Assembly: GCF_000956465.1 (NCBI RefSeq)
Contig: NZ_JYJA01000037.1
Span: 124,001 to 188,000, forward strand
DNA length: 64,000 nucleotides
Direction: 5' to 3'
From: Microbacterium trichothecenolyticum
GTDB lineage: Bacteria > Actinomycetota > Actinomycetes > Actinomycetales > Microbacteriaceae
Shown: positions 1 to 8,404 of the stretch, in pieces
Layout: the number at the start of each line of letters is the position of its first letter
Position numbering within the stretch: position 1 is the first letter of the stretch
The notes under the pieces: generated by a model
Seen by the model: only the letters and a program-made list of their open reading frames with translations
What the model was told of the DNA's origin: nothing
The model's database searches: none
Made by a program: the position numbers and the translations under genes

Positions 1-1506
1 CGATCGGTTGAGCTTCGTCGACACGTGCACGGTGAGCCCTACCCGGGCCATCCCCGCCTCGACGACGGCGGTGTCGGGCGTGGCCGAGACGAAGTTGCCG
101 CCCATGCTCATGAAGAACCGCACCTGCCCGTCGCGCATCGCGCGGATCGCCTGGACGGTGTCGAAGCCGTGCTCGCGCGGAGCGGCGAACCCGAACTCGG
201 CGTCGAGCGCATCGAGGAACGCCGCCGAAGGCTTCTCGTAGATCCCCACCGTCCGGTCGCCCTGCACGTTCGAGTGCCCGCGCACCGGGCAGACACCGGC
301 GCCGGGTCGCCCGATGTTGCCCTGCAGCAGCAGCACGTTGACGACCTCGCGCAGCGTCGGCACGGAGTGCTTGTGCTGGGTCAGCCCCATCGCCCAGCAG
401 ACGATGGTCGCCTTCGAGGTTCGCACCGCCTCGCCCACGCGGCGCAGCGCCTTCTCGGGCAGACCGGTGGCGGTGACGAGGTCTCGCCACGGGGCATCCG
501 TCATCGCCTGACGATAGGCGTCGAAACCACTGGTGTGCGCCGCGATGAAGTCGTGATCGAGCACTCCCCCGTCAGAGGCTTCGGCCTCGAGGAGGTGCTT
601 GCCGATGGCCTGGAACAGCGCCTGATCGCCGCCGAGCCGGATCTGCACGAACTCGTCGGCGAGCTTCGTGCCGCCGAACGCGACGCCGCGCACCGTCTGC
701 GGGTTCTCGAACCGCATCAGCCCGGCCTCGGGCAGCGGGTTGACGGCGATGATCGTCGCGCCGCGCCGCTTGGCCTTCTCGAGGGCCGACAGCATGCGGG
801 GATGGTTGGTGCCCGGGTTCTGGCCGGCGACGATCAGCAGGTCCGCCTCGTGGACGTCCTCGATCGAGACGGTGCCCTTGCCGATGCCGATCGTCTCGGT
901 GAGCGCCGAGCCCGACGACTCGTGGCACATGTTGGAGCAGTCGGGCAGGTTGTTGGTGCCGAGGCCGCGCACGAGCAGCTGGTAGAGGAACGCCGCCTCA
1001 TTCGACGTGCGTCCCGACGTGTAGAAGACGGCCTCATCGGGGTCATCGAGGGCCTTCAGCTCGTCGGCGACGAGTGAGAGCGCGTCGTCCCAGGAGATCG
1101 GGCGGTAGTGTGAAGCCCCCTCGTCGAGGACCATGGGGTGGGTCAGCCGGCCCTGCTGCCCGAGCCACCAGTCGTCATGGGCGCGCAGCTCGTCGAGCGA
1201 GTGCGCGGCGAAGAACTCCGGACCCACGCGGCGCAGCGTCGCCTCCTCGGCGACCGCTTTGGCGCCGTTCTCGCAGAACTCCGCGATGTGGCGCTTGTCC
1301 TCCTCGGGCCACGCACAGCCGGGACAGTCGAAGCCGTCCTTCTGGTTGACCCGCATGAGCGTCTGCACCGAGCGCATGACGCCCATCTGCTCGTTCGCGA
1401 TCTCGAGCGCGTGCAGCACCGCCGGCACGCCCACCGCGACCTTCTTGGGTCGCGACGCGCGCAGGCGGGTCTCATCGATGTCGGCTGTCGGGGGCTTCGT
1501 CGCCAT
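1..1506 (-). CDS. FdhF/YdeP-family molybdopterin oxidoreductase (C-terminus cut by window edge)
   Basis: The 502 codons present start at ATG 1504-1506 and run off the left edge in frame; the family is usually about 750-780 residues, so roughly one third is missing. Near the N-terminus is a DCPGCAWPE segment and further in SNMCHESSG, both typical of the FdhF/YdeP branch of the bis-MGD oxidoreductases. Later segments (GQNPGTNHPRM, QHKHSVPTLREVVNVLLLQG, GRPGAGVCPVRGHSNVQGDR) also match. Members resemble formate dehydrogenase H but their substrates are mostly unproven, so formate oxidation is not asserted. It lies downstream of signal peptidase on the same strand, 127 bp away. Family assignment is confident; reaction is inference. 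Confidence 0.9.
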   Translation of the reverse strand, partial: MATKPPTADIDETRLRASRPKKVAVGVPAVLHALEIANEQMGVMRSVQTLMRVNQKDGFDCPGCAWPEEDKRHIAEFCENGAKAVAEEATLRRVGPEFFAAHSLDELRAHDDWWLGQQGRLTHPMVLDEGASHYRPISWDDALSLVADELKALDDPDEAVFYTSGRTSNEAAFLYQLLVRGLGTNNLPDCSNMCHESSGSALTETIGIGKGTVSIEDVHEADLLIVAGQNPGTNHPRMLSALEKAKRRGATIIAVNPLPEAGLMRFENPQTVRGVAFGGTKLADEFVQIRLGGDQALFQAIGKHLLEAEASDGGVLDHDFIAAHTSGFDAYRQAMTDAPWRDLVTATGLPEKALRRVGEAVRTSKATIVCWAMGLTQHKHSVPTLREVVNVLLLQGNIGRPGAGVCPVRGHSNVQGDRTVGIYEKPSAAFLDALDAEFGFAAPREHGFDTVQAIRAMRDGQVRFFMSMGGNFVSATPDTAVVEAGMARVGLTVHVSTKLNRS

Positions 1507-1633
1507 ACCTCCAGGCTATGCCTCGCCCGACGCCCCGGGGCGGCCCCGCCCCTCGATGTTCGTTCGTCACAGATGTACGCGGGAGCAGGACGCACGGATG
1601 CTGCGGGCCGGCGGATCCGCACGAGGCGGGGTC

Positions 1634-2275
1634 TCAGCCGCCCCACCAGAGGCGCACCGTGCCGCGGAGGTCGCCGAGCGGCACGGCGCCGTGACCGGGC
1701 TCGGACACCGAGAGGCGCGAGTCCGCCGAGCCGGCGCGGTTGTCGCCCATGACCCAGACCGCACCGTCGGGCACCGCGACGCGGAAGGGGATGTCGCCGC
1801 CCGGGCGCACCTCGCCCGCGTAGGGCTCGTCGAGAGGGTGATCGTTGACGAGGAGCCGACCGCTGCCCGCTTCGCAGCAGATCACGACATCCCCACCGAC
1901 GCCGACGACCCGCTTCACGAGGAGCGTGTCGGGCGTGCCCGACCAGCCCTCGCGGTCGACGACGAGGACGACGTCGCCGCGCGCGGGCGTGCTCCAGCGA
2001 TCGAACACGACGGTGGCACCGCTGTGCAGGGTCGGGCTCATCGAGTCGTTGCGAACGGTCGCGACGCCGAAGGCCGTGGCGATCACGAGCCCGAACACGA
2101 CGGGAGCGACAACCGCTGCGATGGACACGAGCCTGCCCCGCCTGCCGTCGCCCCGCCTGCCGTCGCCCCGGCCGCCGTCGCCCCGCGTCGACGGGTCGGC
2201 CGCGGAATCCCCGGATCCGACCCGATGCGAATCGCCCGTCGAAGCCCGATCGGCCTGTTGAGCGACCGGGGTCAC
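1634..2275 (-). CDS. lepB: Signal peptidase I (S26)
   Basis: A 213-residue membrane peptidase that would cleave signal peptides from exported proteins. It begins with GTG at 2273-2275, which overlaps the TGA stop of the upstream DUF305 gene (GTGA), implying translational coupling. Residues 1-47 are a hydrophilic Gly/Arg/Asp-rich tail with short tandem repeats; about 49-72 is one membrane segment. The catalytic Ser is in RNDSMSPTL (about S78) and the general-base Lys in LLVKRVVG (about K121). The C-terminal box WVMGDNRAGSADSR is intact. The low-complexity tail comes from near-identical GC-rich DNA repeats around 2140-2185. Confidence 0.93.
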   Translation of the reverse strand: MTPVAQQADRASTGDSHRVGSGDSAADPSTRGDGGRGDGRRGDGRRGRLVSIAAVVAPVVFGLVIATAFGVATVRNDSMSPTLHSGATVVFDRWSTPARGDVVLVVDREGWSGTPDTLLVKRVVGVGGDVVICCEAGSGRLLVNDHPLDEPYAGEVRPGGDIPFRVAVPDGAVWVMGDNRAGSADSRLSVSEPGHGAVPLGDLRGTVRLWWGG

Positions 2276-2958
2276 GACGCCTCGGCGAGCAGCGCGGTCA
2301 TGGCGGCGACCTCGCGCTGCTGTTCGACGAGCACGTGCTTGCCGGAGTTGCGGACGAACGCGTTCGATCCCTCACGGACGGCGTTCTCCGCCATCTCGAG
2401 CGCACCCTCGTGGTGCGCGATCATCAGCGCGAGGAACATCCGGTCGGCGGCGACACCGTCGGCCGCGTCCAGTGCGGCCAGCTGCTCGGCGGTCGCCATG
2501 CCTTTCATCTGCATGTGCGCGTGATCTCCGCAGCCGGTCGGGATGGTACCGGCGGCGGCCTGGGCAGCATCGTGACCCTGGTGGCCGCCGGCCGACCCCT
2601 CGGCGGGAATGGCGCCGCGCCACGCGGTCTGCCAGGCACGCATCGTGTCGATCTCGGCGGTCTGGTCCGCGACGATGAAGTCGGCGAGCGCCCGTGTGCG
2701 CTCGCGCACACCGGGGGCGCCGAGCACCAGGCGGCTCAGCTCGAGCGCCTGCTCGTGGTGCGGGATCATGCCCTCGATGTAGCAGTGGTCCTCGAGGGTC
2801 GGGTAGGCGGCGGTGGCGGCATCCGTCATCGCTCCTGAGGCTGCCGCCTGCGGAGCCGAGTCCTCCGGCGTCGTCAGCGCGAGCGCGACGGCGGTGGCGC
2901 CGACGACCACGGTCGACAGGGCCAGCACGACGCCGAGCGCGGCGATGCGATTGCGCAT
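2272..2958 (-). CDS. DUF305 secreted/membrane-anchored protein
   Basis: 228 residues with an N-terminal signal or anchor (about 5-28) and a DUF305 domain (ferritin-like four-helix bundle). Both paired His motifs are present: MIPHHEQALE near residue 64 and LMIAHHEGALEM near residue 178, with a His/Met-rich stretch (GCGDHAHMQMKGM) between. Family members often sit near copper genes, and His/Met richness would suit extracytoplasmic metal binding, but this is inference. ATG 2956-2958 follows an AGGACACC ribosome site. First gene of a coupled pair with signal peptidase. It is one of three DUF305-like genes in the window. Confidence 0.85.
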   Translation of the reverse strand: MRNRIAALGVVLALSTVVVGATAVALALTTPEDSAPQAAASGAMTDAATAAYPTLEDHCYIEGMIPHHEQALELSRLVLGAPGVRERTRALADFIVADQTAEIDTMRAWQTAWRGAIPAEGSAGGHQGHDAAQAAAGTIPTGCGDHAHMQMKGMATAEQLAALDAADGVAADRMFLALMIAHHEGALEMAENAVREGSNAFVRNSGKHVLVEQQREVAAMTALLAEAS

Positions 2959-3012
2959 CAGGTGTCCTTTCGGGTCGGATGCCGCGTCCCCGGCGGGTGC
3001 GCCGAGGGAGGG

Positions 3013-3047
3013 TCCCGCGGGACGGCGCCGGGCGCCGCCCCGCGGGA
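3013..3047. terminator. GC-rich hairpin after the amine oxidase gene
   Basis: A 9-bp perfect stem (TCCCGCGGG at 3013-3021 with its complement at 3039-3047) encloses a second GGCGCC/GGCGCC pairing, six bases past the stop of the gene that ends at 3053. No T-tract follows, as is common for actinobacterial terminators. Confidence 0.5.
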
Positions 3048-3052
3048 GCGGG

Positions 3053-4960
3053 TCAGGCGTGAGCCTTCAGGCTCTGCTGACGCCGCAGGTACCACGAGGT
3101 GCCGGCGAGGCCCGCGCCGGCGACCAGGAGCACGAGCCCCGAGAGCGCCCAGCGATTCGCGTCGGTGCCCGTGGTGGCCAGGGCGCCGAACACCGCTGCG
3201 GGCGACGCGGACGCCACGGTGAACGTGCCCTGCGCCACCGCCGACGAGGTCTGCCCGGTCAGCACGAGGGTGTGCTCTCCGGCCGGCGTGGCCGACGGGA
3301 CGACGAACTGCGCGCTCACGACGCCCTCGCTGTCGGCGACGAACGTGCCGACAGCGACCGGGTCGGAGTGAAGAACGGCGCTCACCGTCTCGCCCGGGGT
3401 GAAGCCGGCGGCCGTGGCCGTCTGCGCGGCACCCGGAGCGACCTCGCCCGAGCCGAACGTCACGGAGGCCGGGGCCGGCGTGGCCCCATTCCCGTTGCCG
3501 TTGCCGTTGCCGTTGCCGTTCCCGTTCCCGTTCCCGTTCCCGTTGCCGTTCCCGTTCCCGTTGCCCGGCGTGGTCGGGGTCGCGGTCGGCGTCGGCTCAC
3601 CCGTCGGCTCGGTCGTCGGGGTGGGCGTCGGCGACGCGGTGGGCGTCGGGGTGATGTTGGGGTTCGGAACGCCCCGCATGTCGCCGTTGACCCACTTGCG
3701 GCCCTCGGGGATGTTGGGGTTCTGCGCGGCGAAGTCGCGCGGGTAGAGGGTGAATCCCTGCCAGTGGATCGGCATGGGGCTCTGGTCCTCGTCCCGGTTG
3801 ATGTGGTGGAAGCCCACGTTCACCCACGCCACCGGGTCCTCGAGCGTCTCGCCGTCGGCGATGTAGTCGGTGACCATCTGACCCGCCTTCGAGGGGATCA
3901 GGTTGTGGCTGGCGTGCACCTCATCGGACTTCGCCGAGGTGAAGGCGATGTCGAAGTCGGTCTCGGGGTTGAGGTTGTACGCCTGGTCGCGCGGCACGAT
4001 GATCTCGTACGAGCGGGCGTGGCCGTCCGCGTTGAGGCTCTCCGGGTTCACGACCCGGTATGCCTCGCGGTTCGCGCCCATCGTCTTGGTCTCGTTCGTG
4101 ATCTGGGTGAGCTGCGTCTCGAGGATCGCGGTGTGGCCGGTGTCGCCGGTCGTGCCGTACTCGCCCGTCGGCGTGGTCGCGAACTTCTCGACGACCTGGT
4201 TCGCGCCCGAGTCGATGCCGAAGTCCACGCGCCAGAACGCCGAGTGGTAGTGGTTGACCGCGAAGTCCTCCTGGCCTGGCGCGATCGGCCAGCCCTGGTT
4301 GACGACGTTCACGTAGTCATTGGGCGACAGGTCGCCGGTCGCGCCGAGGCGCACCGAGATCTCGCCGTCGTCGTGGAACCGGTACTCGGTCTGGTACTCG
4401 TACCAGCCGATCCGCGAGACCGTGTGCAGCACGAGGTCGGTGCCCTGCGCCGCGTACAGCGCGTCACGGGCGATGTTCGAGCGGTACGCGAGGCCCGAGT
4501 CCTCCTCGCCGATGCAGAGCGCGGGGATCGAGCCGCGGGTCGCGTCGACCCACGCGTTGAAGACCTCGCCCACCGGGCAGTCGACGGCCTCGATCGCCTG
4601 CAGCCGGCGACCGCCGACCTGGTAGGTGGTGACGTCGTTGTACTCGGTGGCGCCCGTGTCGTACGGCACGTTGAGCTGCGCGAGCGCGATCGAGTCGAGC
4701 ACGAGGATCGGCGCCGCGTCGTCGCGCGGCTGGTACGCGATCTTGTCGAGCACGAGGCCTCGGTAGGTGTCGAGGCGCCAGCACATCTGCCAGCTCGAGC
4801 CGGACTCCAGCGTCTCCGAGACGAGGGATTCGCCGGAGCAGGACGCCTCGGTGACGGTCTGCGCGGACGCCGCGACCGGCGCCGACAGCACGAGGCCGCC
4901 CGCGAGGAGGGCCATCGCGGTGCCCGCGCCGAGGAGCCGGCGGAGGGAGGTTCGTTTCAT
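3053..4960 (-). CDS. Copper amine oxidase catalytic domain, secreted, LAxTG wall-anchored (partner of a split enzyme)
   Basis: 635 residues from ATG 4958-4960, chosen because GGAG lies 9 bases upstream and a signal peptide follows directly (cleavage near ASA-QT, residue 33). An in-frame ATG at 4973-4975 is the alternative. Residues about 40-425 match the catalytic domain of copper amine oxidases (oxidative deamination of primary amines): SWQMCWRLDTYRGLVLD, LNVPYD, the Asp general base in NAWVDA (about D139), copper His pair NHYH (about H237/H239) and third His in FHHINRDED (about H386). The topaquinone Tyr is about Y187 in GWYEY, where the canonical Asn before Tyr is Trp. Then follow a Pro/Thr linker, an (Asn-Gly)n tract, an Ig-like domain and a sortase-E-type LATTG signal (about 594), membrane segment and RR tail. 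Confidence 0.85.
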   Translation of the reverse strand: MKRTSLRRLLGAGTAMALLAGGLVLSAPVAASAQTVTEASCSGESLVSETLESGSSWQMCWRLDTYRGLVLDKIAYQPRDDAAPILVLDSIALAQLNVPYDTGATEYNDVTTYQVGGRRLQAIEAVDCPVGEVFNAWVDATRGSIPALCIGEEDSGLAYRSNIARDALYAAQGTDLVLHTVSRIGWYEYQTEYRFHDDGEISVRLGATGDLSPNDYVNVVNQGWPIAPGQEDFAVNHYHSAFWRVDFGIDSGANQVVEKFATTPTGEYGTTGDTGHTAILETQLTQITNETKTMGANREAYRVVNPESLNADGHARSYEIIVPRDQAYNLNPETDFDIAFTSAKSDEVHASHNLIPSKAGQMVTDYIADGETLEDPVAWVNVGFHHINRDEDQSPMPIHWQGFTLYPRDFAAQNPNIPEGRKWVNGDMRGVPNPNITPTPTASPTPTPTTEPTGEPTPTATPTTPGNGNGNGNGNGNGNGNGNGNGNGNGNGATPAPASVTFGSGEVAPGAAQTATAAGFTPGETVSAVLHSDPVAVGTFVADSEGVVSAQFVVPSATPAGEHTLVLTGQTSSAVAQGTFTVASASPAAVFGALATTGTDANRWALSGLVLLVAGAGLAGTSWYLRRQQSLKAHA

Positions 4961-4977
4961 CGGGGGTGTCTCCATGG

Positions 4978-5820
4978 TCATGAGATGGACAGGACGGCAC
5001 GCGTCGACAGGTTGACGACGTACGTGCTGGTGGTGAGGAAGGCGCCGCCGTCGACCTGGGCGAGCACCTGCACGCACCGGTCGACGCCGCACGATTCGGC
5101 GCCGAAGGATCCGGCATCCGTCACGAACGAGTGCGCGGTGAGGAGCACCTCGGCGGATGCCGGGGTCAGGACCGAGCCGCCGGTGAGTGCGGCGAACTCG
5201 TCGACCACGGGCTGCGCCGTGTCAGCGTCGAGCAGCAGCTCCCACGCGAACGAGGTCTCGGCATCGGTCGGCGCGGGCTGCGTGCCCGACGCACGGTCGA
5301 CCGATTCGATCGCGCCGTTCGTGACGTTGACGATCATGCTGACCGTCTCGTTGGTGGCGTAGTCGTAGTACAGCGAGAGCAGCCGGCGGTGCCCGTCCGA
5401 GTACGCCTGCGGGTCGGCGACGTCGGTCGAGAGGAACTGCAGGCCAGGCTCGCCGAACAGGTCCTTGCCCGCGGCGAACGCGGGGTCCTGGGCGCCGAGG
5501 AAGCGCACGTACTCGACCTCGGCGCCGGTGAGCCCGTCATACGCGGCGGCGACGGTGGTCGGCTTCGAAACCTCCGTCGCCTTCTCGGGGGCGTCCTCGT
5601 CGGTGCTGTCGGCGGCGATGGGGGTGGACGCCGGCGATTCGGGAGACGAGGTCGCCTGCACGGCGGTCTGCGTCGCGAACACGAGGGCGACAGCCGCGGC
5701 GGTCGCGGCGAGCGCAGAGCCGATGCCCAGCGCACGGGGAGTGAGGAAACGGCCCCGCCTCGAGGGCCGCGGGTCCGAGGGCGGCGAGTCCCCCTCGGTG
5801 GAGAGCTGTTGTTCGGTCAC
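4978..5820 (-). CDS. Membrane/exported protein resembling the N2/N3 domains of copper amine oxidase
   Basis: 280 residues with a cytoplasmic Ser/Pro/Arg-rich start (RPSRRGRFLTPR), one hydrophobic segment at about 30-52 and an extracytoplasmic remainder. The pattern LTGAEVEYVR, then RRLLSLYYDYATNETVSMIV, SGTQPAPTDAE and a final YVVNLSTRAVLSI resembles the small N2/N3 domains that precede the catalytic domain in canonical copper amine oxidases (family knowledge; by-eye alignment). The next gene begins where those domains would end and its first possible ATG is two bases past this stop. I infer that the two products form one enzyme. Otherwise it would be an uncharacterised exported protein. Confidence 0.6.
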   Translation of the reverse strand: MTEQQLSTEGDSPPSDPRPSRRGRFLTPRALGIGSALAATAAAVALVFATQTAVQATSSPESPASTPIAADSTDEDAPEKATEVSKPTTVAAAYDGLTGAEVEYVRFLGAQDPAFAAGKDLFGEPGLQFLSTDVADPQAYSDGHRRLLSLYYDYATNETVSMIVNVTNGAIESVDRASGTQPAPTDAETSFAWELLLDADTAQPVVDEFAALTGGSVLTPASAEVLLTAHSFVTDAGSFGAESCGVDRCVQVLAQVDGGAFLTTSTYVVNLSTRAVLSIS

Positions 5821-6071
5821 AGGAGTCCTTTCGACGGCGAAGATGCGGCTCGCACCCGCATCGAGGCCGATTCTTGGACGCCGCCGTTTCCCGATGATTC
5901 AGGGCCGAGAACGTCGGGCGAAAACCTGGTGAGACGAGGGCGCGCGCCCGGCGCACTTCGTTCCCACGGCTCGTCACGCGGCCGAAACATGGCTCGTCGT
6001 TCCCGGCAACGCGCACCCGGTAGCGTCACGGCCAGCCGCATGGCGGCGAGCGCCGGAAGCGAGGAGGTCGC
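5821..6071. other. Divergent intergenic region
   Basis: 251 bp between the amine-oxidase pair (minus) and the APC permease (plus). It should hold both promoters. I see a strong GAGGAGG ribosome site just before 6072 and a GGGCGCGCGCCC palindrome near 5940-5950, but no clear operator. Confidence 0.4.
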
Positions 6072-7511
6072 GTGAGCAGTGCACTCGCGGGCGCGATCGA
6101 GCGGGCTCGTCCGCGCAACGATCTCGGAGCCAGCTCTCCGTTCGCCGGACTCCGCCGACGCCACGCGCACACGATCGACGTGGTCGCGCAGTCCGTGGCG
6201 GCCACCGCTCCTGCCGGCGTGCTCCTGATCCATCCCGCCGCCGCCTTCGCACGAAGCGGCTCCTTCGCCTTCCTCGACATCGCGATCACGATCACCCTGG
6301 TGGTGGGCGTGGGCCTCGTGATCGGCATGTTCGCGCGACGCATCGTGAGCACCGGCTCCCTGTACACGTTCGCGGTACGCGGGCTCGGCTCCCACGCGGG
6401 TCTCGTCACCGGGGCAGCGCTGGGGATCGGCTACCTCGCCGTGGCGATGAACACGCTCACCTCGGGGTCCACACGGCTCGCGAACATCCTCAGCGGAGGC
6501 GATGCGCCCCCGTGGCTCGTGATCGCCCTCATCGCCGGGTTCGGGGCGGTCATCGCCTTCGTCGTCGCCCGTGGATTGCGCATGTCGACGCGCGTGCTGC
6601 TGGTGCTCGAGTCGATCGCCGTCGTGACCGTGCTATGCCTCTCCATCGCCGCGCTCAGCCTCACCCGCTGGGACGTCGGTCTGCTCATCCCTCGCGCCCC
6701 GGATGTGTCGCTCGAGGCGATCATCACCGGCGTCGCCTTCGCCCTGATCGGCTTCGTCGGATTCGAGAGCGGCGCCGCGCTCGGCCCCGAGACCCGTCGC
6801 CCGTTCGCCGCCGTCCCCCGCGCGATCATGGTGAGCGTCGGCGCCACGGGGCTCGTGATGCTCGTCGGCACCGCGGCGCAGCTGTCGATCGTCGCAGAGC
6901 GCCCGGGTGCGGCTTCCCTCGCGTCCGTCACCGGACTCGCGACCCTCATCGACGTGATCGTCGCGATCTCGTTCCTCGCGTGCGCGCTCGCCATGACCAA
7001 CGCCGCGACGCGATTGGTCTTCGCGATGAGCCGCGAGGGGCTGATGCCCGCGGCGTTCGGGCGCGTGTCGCGGCGCGGGGTGCCGGCGATCGGCGGCGTA
7101 CTGCTTGCTTCTGCGGTCACGCTGGTGCCGGTCGCGATCCTCGCGTGGGGAGGCAGCCGACAGGACATGCGCATCGTCACCTCGCCGGCGTCGATCCTCG
7201 GCTTCGTGCTCGCCTACGCGCTGGTGTGCGCGGCGGCTCCGGTGTTCCTCGCTCGGATCGGCGAGCTCACCGTCCGGGCGGTCGTGCTCAGCGTCGGTCC
7301 GCTCGCGGGGCTGCTGTGCGTGCTGGGCTTCTACCTCGCCGCGACGCTGCGCGACAATCCGGCGGGTCTGCTGTGGTCCGTGGGCATCCTCGCCGCGGTC
7401 GTGGTGGCCGGTTCGGTCCGCCTGGCGCGCCATCCCCGTGTGGCCGCCCGCGTCGGCGTGCACGACTGGCCGACCGACGCCGACTGCATCGACGGGCCGG
7501 CGCGGACGTGA
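6072..7511 (+). CDS. APC-superfamily amino acid/amine permease
   Basis: 479 residues with about 12 hydrophobic segments from residue 33 to 455. It begins at GTG 6072 behind GAGGAGG. The N-terminal helix VVAQSVAATAPAGVLLI and the later segment AFALIGFVGFESGAALGPETRRP correspond to the conserved substrate-site helices of amino acid-polyamine-organocation carriers, which are usually proton-coupled importers. Its stop overlaps the GTG of an IclR regulator (GTGA). Divergence from the putative amine oxidase suggests amine or amino-acid uptake, which is inference only. Confidence 0.85.
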   Translation: MSSALAGAIERARPRNDLGASSPFAGLRRRHAHTIDVVAQSVAATAPAGVLLIHPAAAFARSGSFAFLDIAITITLVVGVGLVIGMFARRIVSTGSLYTFAVRGLGSHAGLVTGAALGIGYLAVAMNTLTSGSTRLANILSGGDAPPWLVIALIAGFGAVIAFVVARGLRMSTRVLLVLESIAVVTVLCLSIAALSLTRWDVGLLIPRAPDVSLEAIITGVAFALIGFVGFESGAALGPETRRPFAAVPRAIMVSVGATGLVMLVGTAAQLSIVAERPGAASLASVTGLATLIDVIVAISFLACALAMTNAATRLVFAMSREGLMPAAFGRVSRRGVPAIGGVLLASAVTLVPVAILAWGGSRQDMRIVTSPASILGFVLAYALVCAAAPVFLARIGELTVRAVVLSVGPLAGLLCVLGFYLAATLRDNPAGLLWSVGILAAVVVAGSVRLARHPRVAARVGVHDWPTDADCIDGPART

Positions 7512-8254
7512 ACGGCGCGGGCCTCGCGGGCGACACCCGCCTGCCGGAGAAGGGTCTGGGCCTGGCTCTCGAGATCCTCGAGCAGGTCGCCCGCGACGAC
7601 CGCGGCGCCTCGGCGGCCGAGATCGCCCGTGCCGTCGGCGCGCCCCGCGCGACGGTGTACCGCGTGGTCAACTCGCTCGTGCGCGACGAGTATCTCGTGC
7701 GTCGCGGCGACTTCTCGGGGTTCCTGCTCGGAACGCGCGTGCTGGAGCTCGCCGCGATCGTGGGCGCGCGCACCCGGCCCGAGCACGCGGCGGTGGTGGC
7801 CCGGCTGCGCGACGACACCGGCGAGGCCGTGCACCTGTTCGCCTTCCACCGCTCGGGCCTGATGGTCCTCGACGAGGACGAGTCCCAGCCGCTGTCGGAC
7901 CGCGACGCCCTCCTCGCCGATCCCACGCGCTCGGCGATCGGACATCTCTGGCTCGTCGCGCACCCGGACCGTCGGATGCCGCAGGCGCCGAACTGGCGCG
8001 TCGCCCCGCCCGCGGACGACGTGCGCGCGATCCACGAGGCGTACGCCGTCCGCGGCTACACCGAGCAGGCCGCCCTGCTCACCTCCGATCGCGGCTGCCT
8101 CGCGGTCCCGATCCACGACGACGCGGCCCGTCCGATCGGGGCGGTGACGCTGTCGACCTCGATCTCGCGCCTCTCGGTGGCGGCCCGTCACGTCGGCGCG
8201 CTGCGTGACGCCGCGCGCGCGCTCGCTCCACTCGGCTCGCTCAGCGGCTGGTGA
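7508..8254 (+). CDS. IclR-family transcriptional regulator
   Basis: 248 residues from GTG 7508-7510, overlapping the permease stop by four bases. The N-terminal winged helix-turn-helix (LALEILEQVARDDRGASAAEIARAVGAPRATVYRVVNSL, about residues 15-53, given here as a family fit) is followed by the IclR effector domain with YTEQAALLTSDRGCLAVPI and GAVTLSTSISRL. It probably controls the coupled permease and perhaps itself. Effector unknown. Confidence 0.88.
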   Translation: MNGAGLAGDTRLPEKGLGLALEILEQVARDDRGASAAEIARAVGAPRATVYRVVNSLVRDEYLVRRGDFSGFLLGTRVLELAAIVGARTRPEHAAVVARLRDDTGEAVHLFAFHRSGLMVLDEDESQPLSDRDALLADPTRSAIGHLWLVAHPDRRMPQAPNWRVAPPADDVRAIHEAYAVRGYTEQAALLTSDRGCLAVPIHDDAARPIGAVTLSTSISRLSVAARHVGALRDAARALAPLGSLSGW

Positions 8255-8274
8255 CGTCGCGCCTCACCGCTTCA

Positions 8275-8357
8275 ACAGGTCAACCGGGCTTGCCCCCGAC
8301 CGGAACGCGTTCCCCCGTCATGCAGAGACCCGGTTGACCTGTCGGAGGAGGGGGAAC
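8275..8357. other. Structured intergenic element with possible pseudoknot
   Basis: Between two convergent genes lie perfect 14-nt inverted arms (ACAGGTCAACCGGG at 8275-8288, complement at 8329-8342). Their 40-nt loop contains a 12-nt palindrome GGAACGCGTTCC (8302-8313). Eight bases of the loop (GTTCCCCC, 8309-8316) are complementary to GGGGGAAC at 8350-8357 outside the stem, so a pseudoknot is possible. It could be a two-way terminator, a small RNA or a protein site. The rest of the 150-bp gap shows nothing else. Confidence 0.45.
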
Positions 8358-8404
8358 ACGGATGCTGTGGACCGCTGCATCCGCGCGAACCCGAGCGGAG
8401 GTGA

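Noticed and set aside
3486-3566. CRISPR-like or variable tandem array
   Set aside because: It is a six-base coding repeat with no spacers, in frame within a secreted protein linker.
4961-4977. The break in the amine oxidase as a simple frameshift
   Set aside because: The downstream gene has its own GGAG site, signal peptide and ATG, and the upstream one ends after a complete-looking N3-type strand, so separate genes are more likely.
2813-5362. Very long open frames on the opposite strand of real genes (for example 849 codons at 2813-5362 and over 1000 codons at 37761-40778)
   Set aside because: They are rich in Arg/Val/Asp/His with no domain signal and overlap well-supported genes; high GC alone removes stops in antisense frames.
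7508-8254. A permease-regulator fusion across 6512-8254
   Set aside because: The permease frame stops at 7511 and the regulator starts at the overlapping GTG in another frame.
8290-8328. A tiny peptide (MTGERVPVGGKPG) on the minus strand in the structured element
   Set aside because: No ribosome site, and the codons coincide with the inverted-repeat structure; RNA or site function is more likely.
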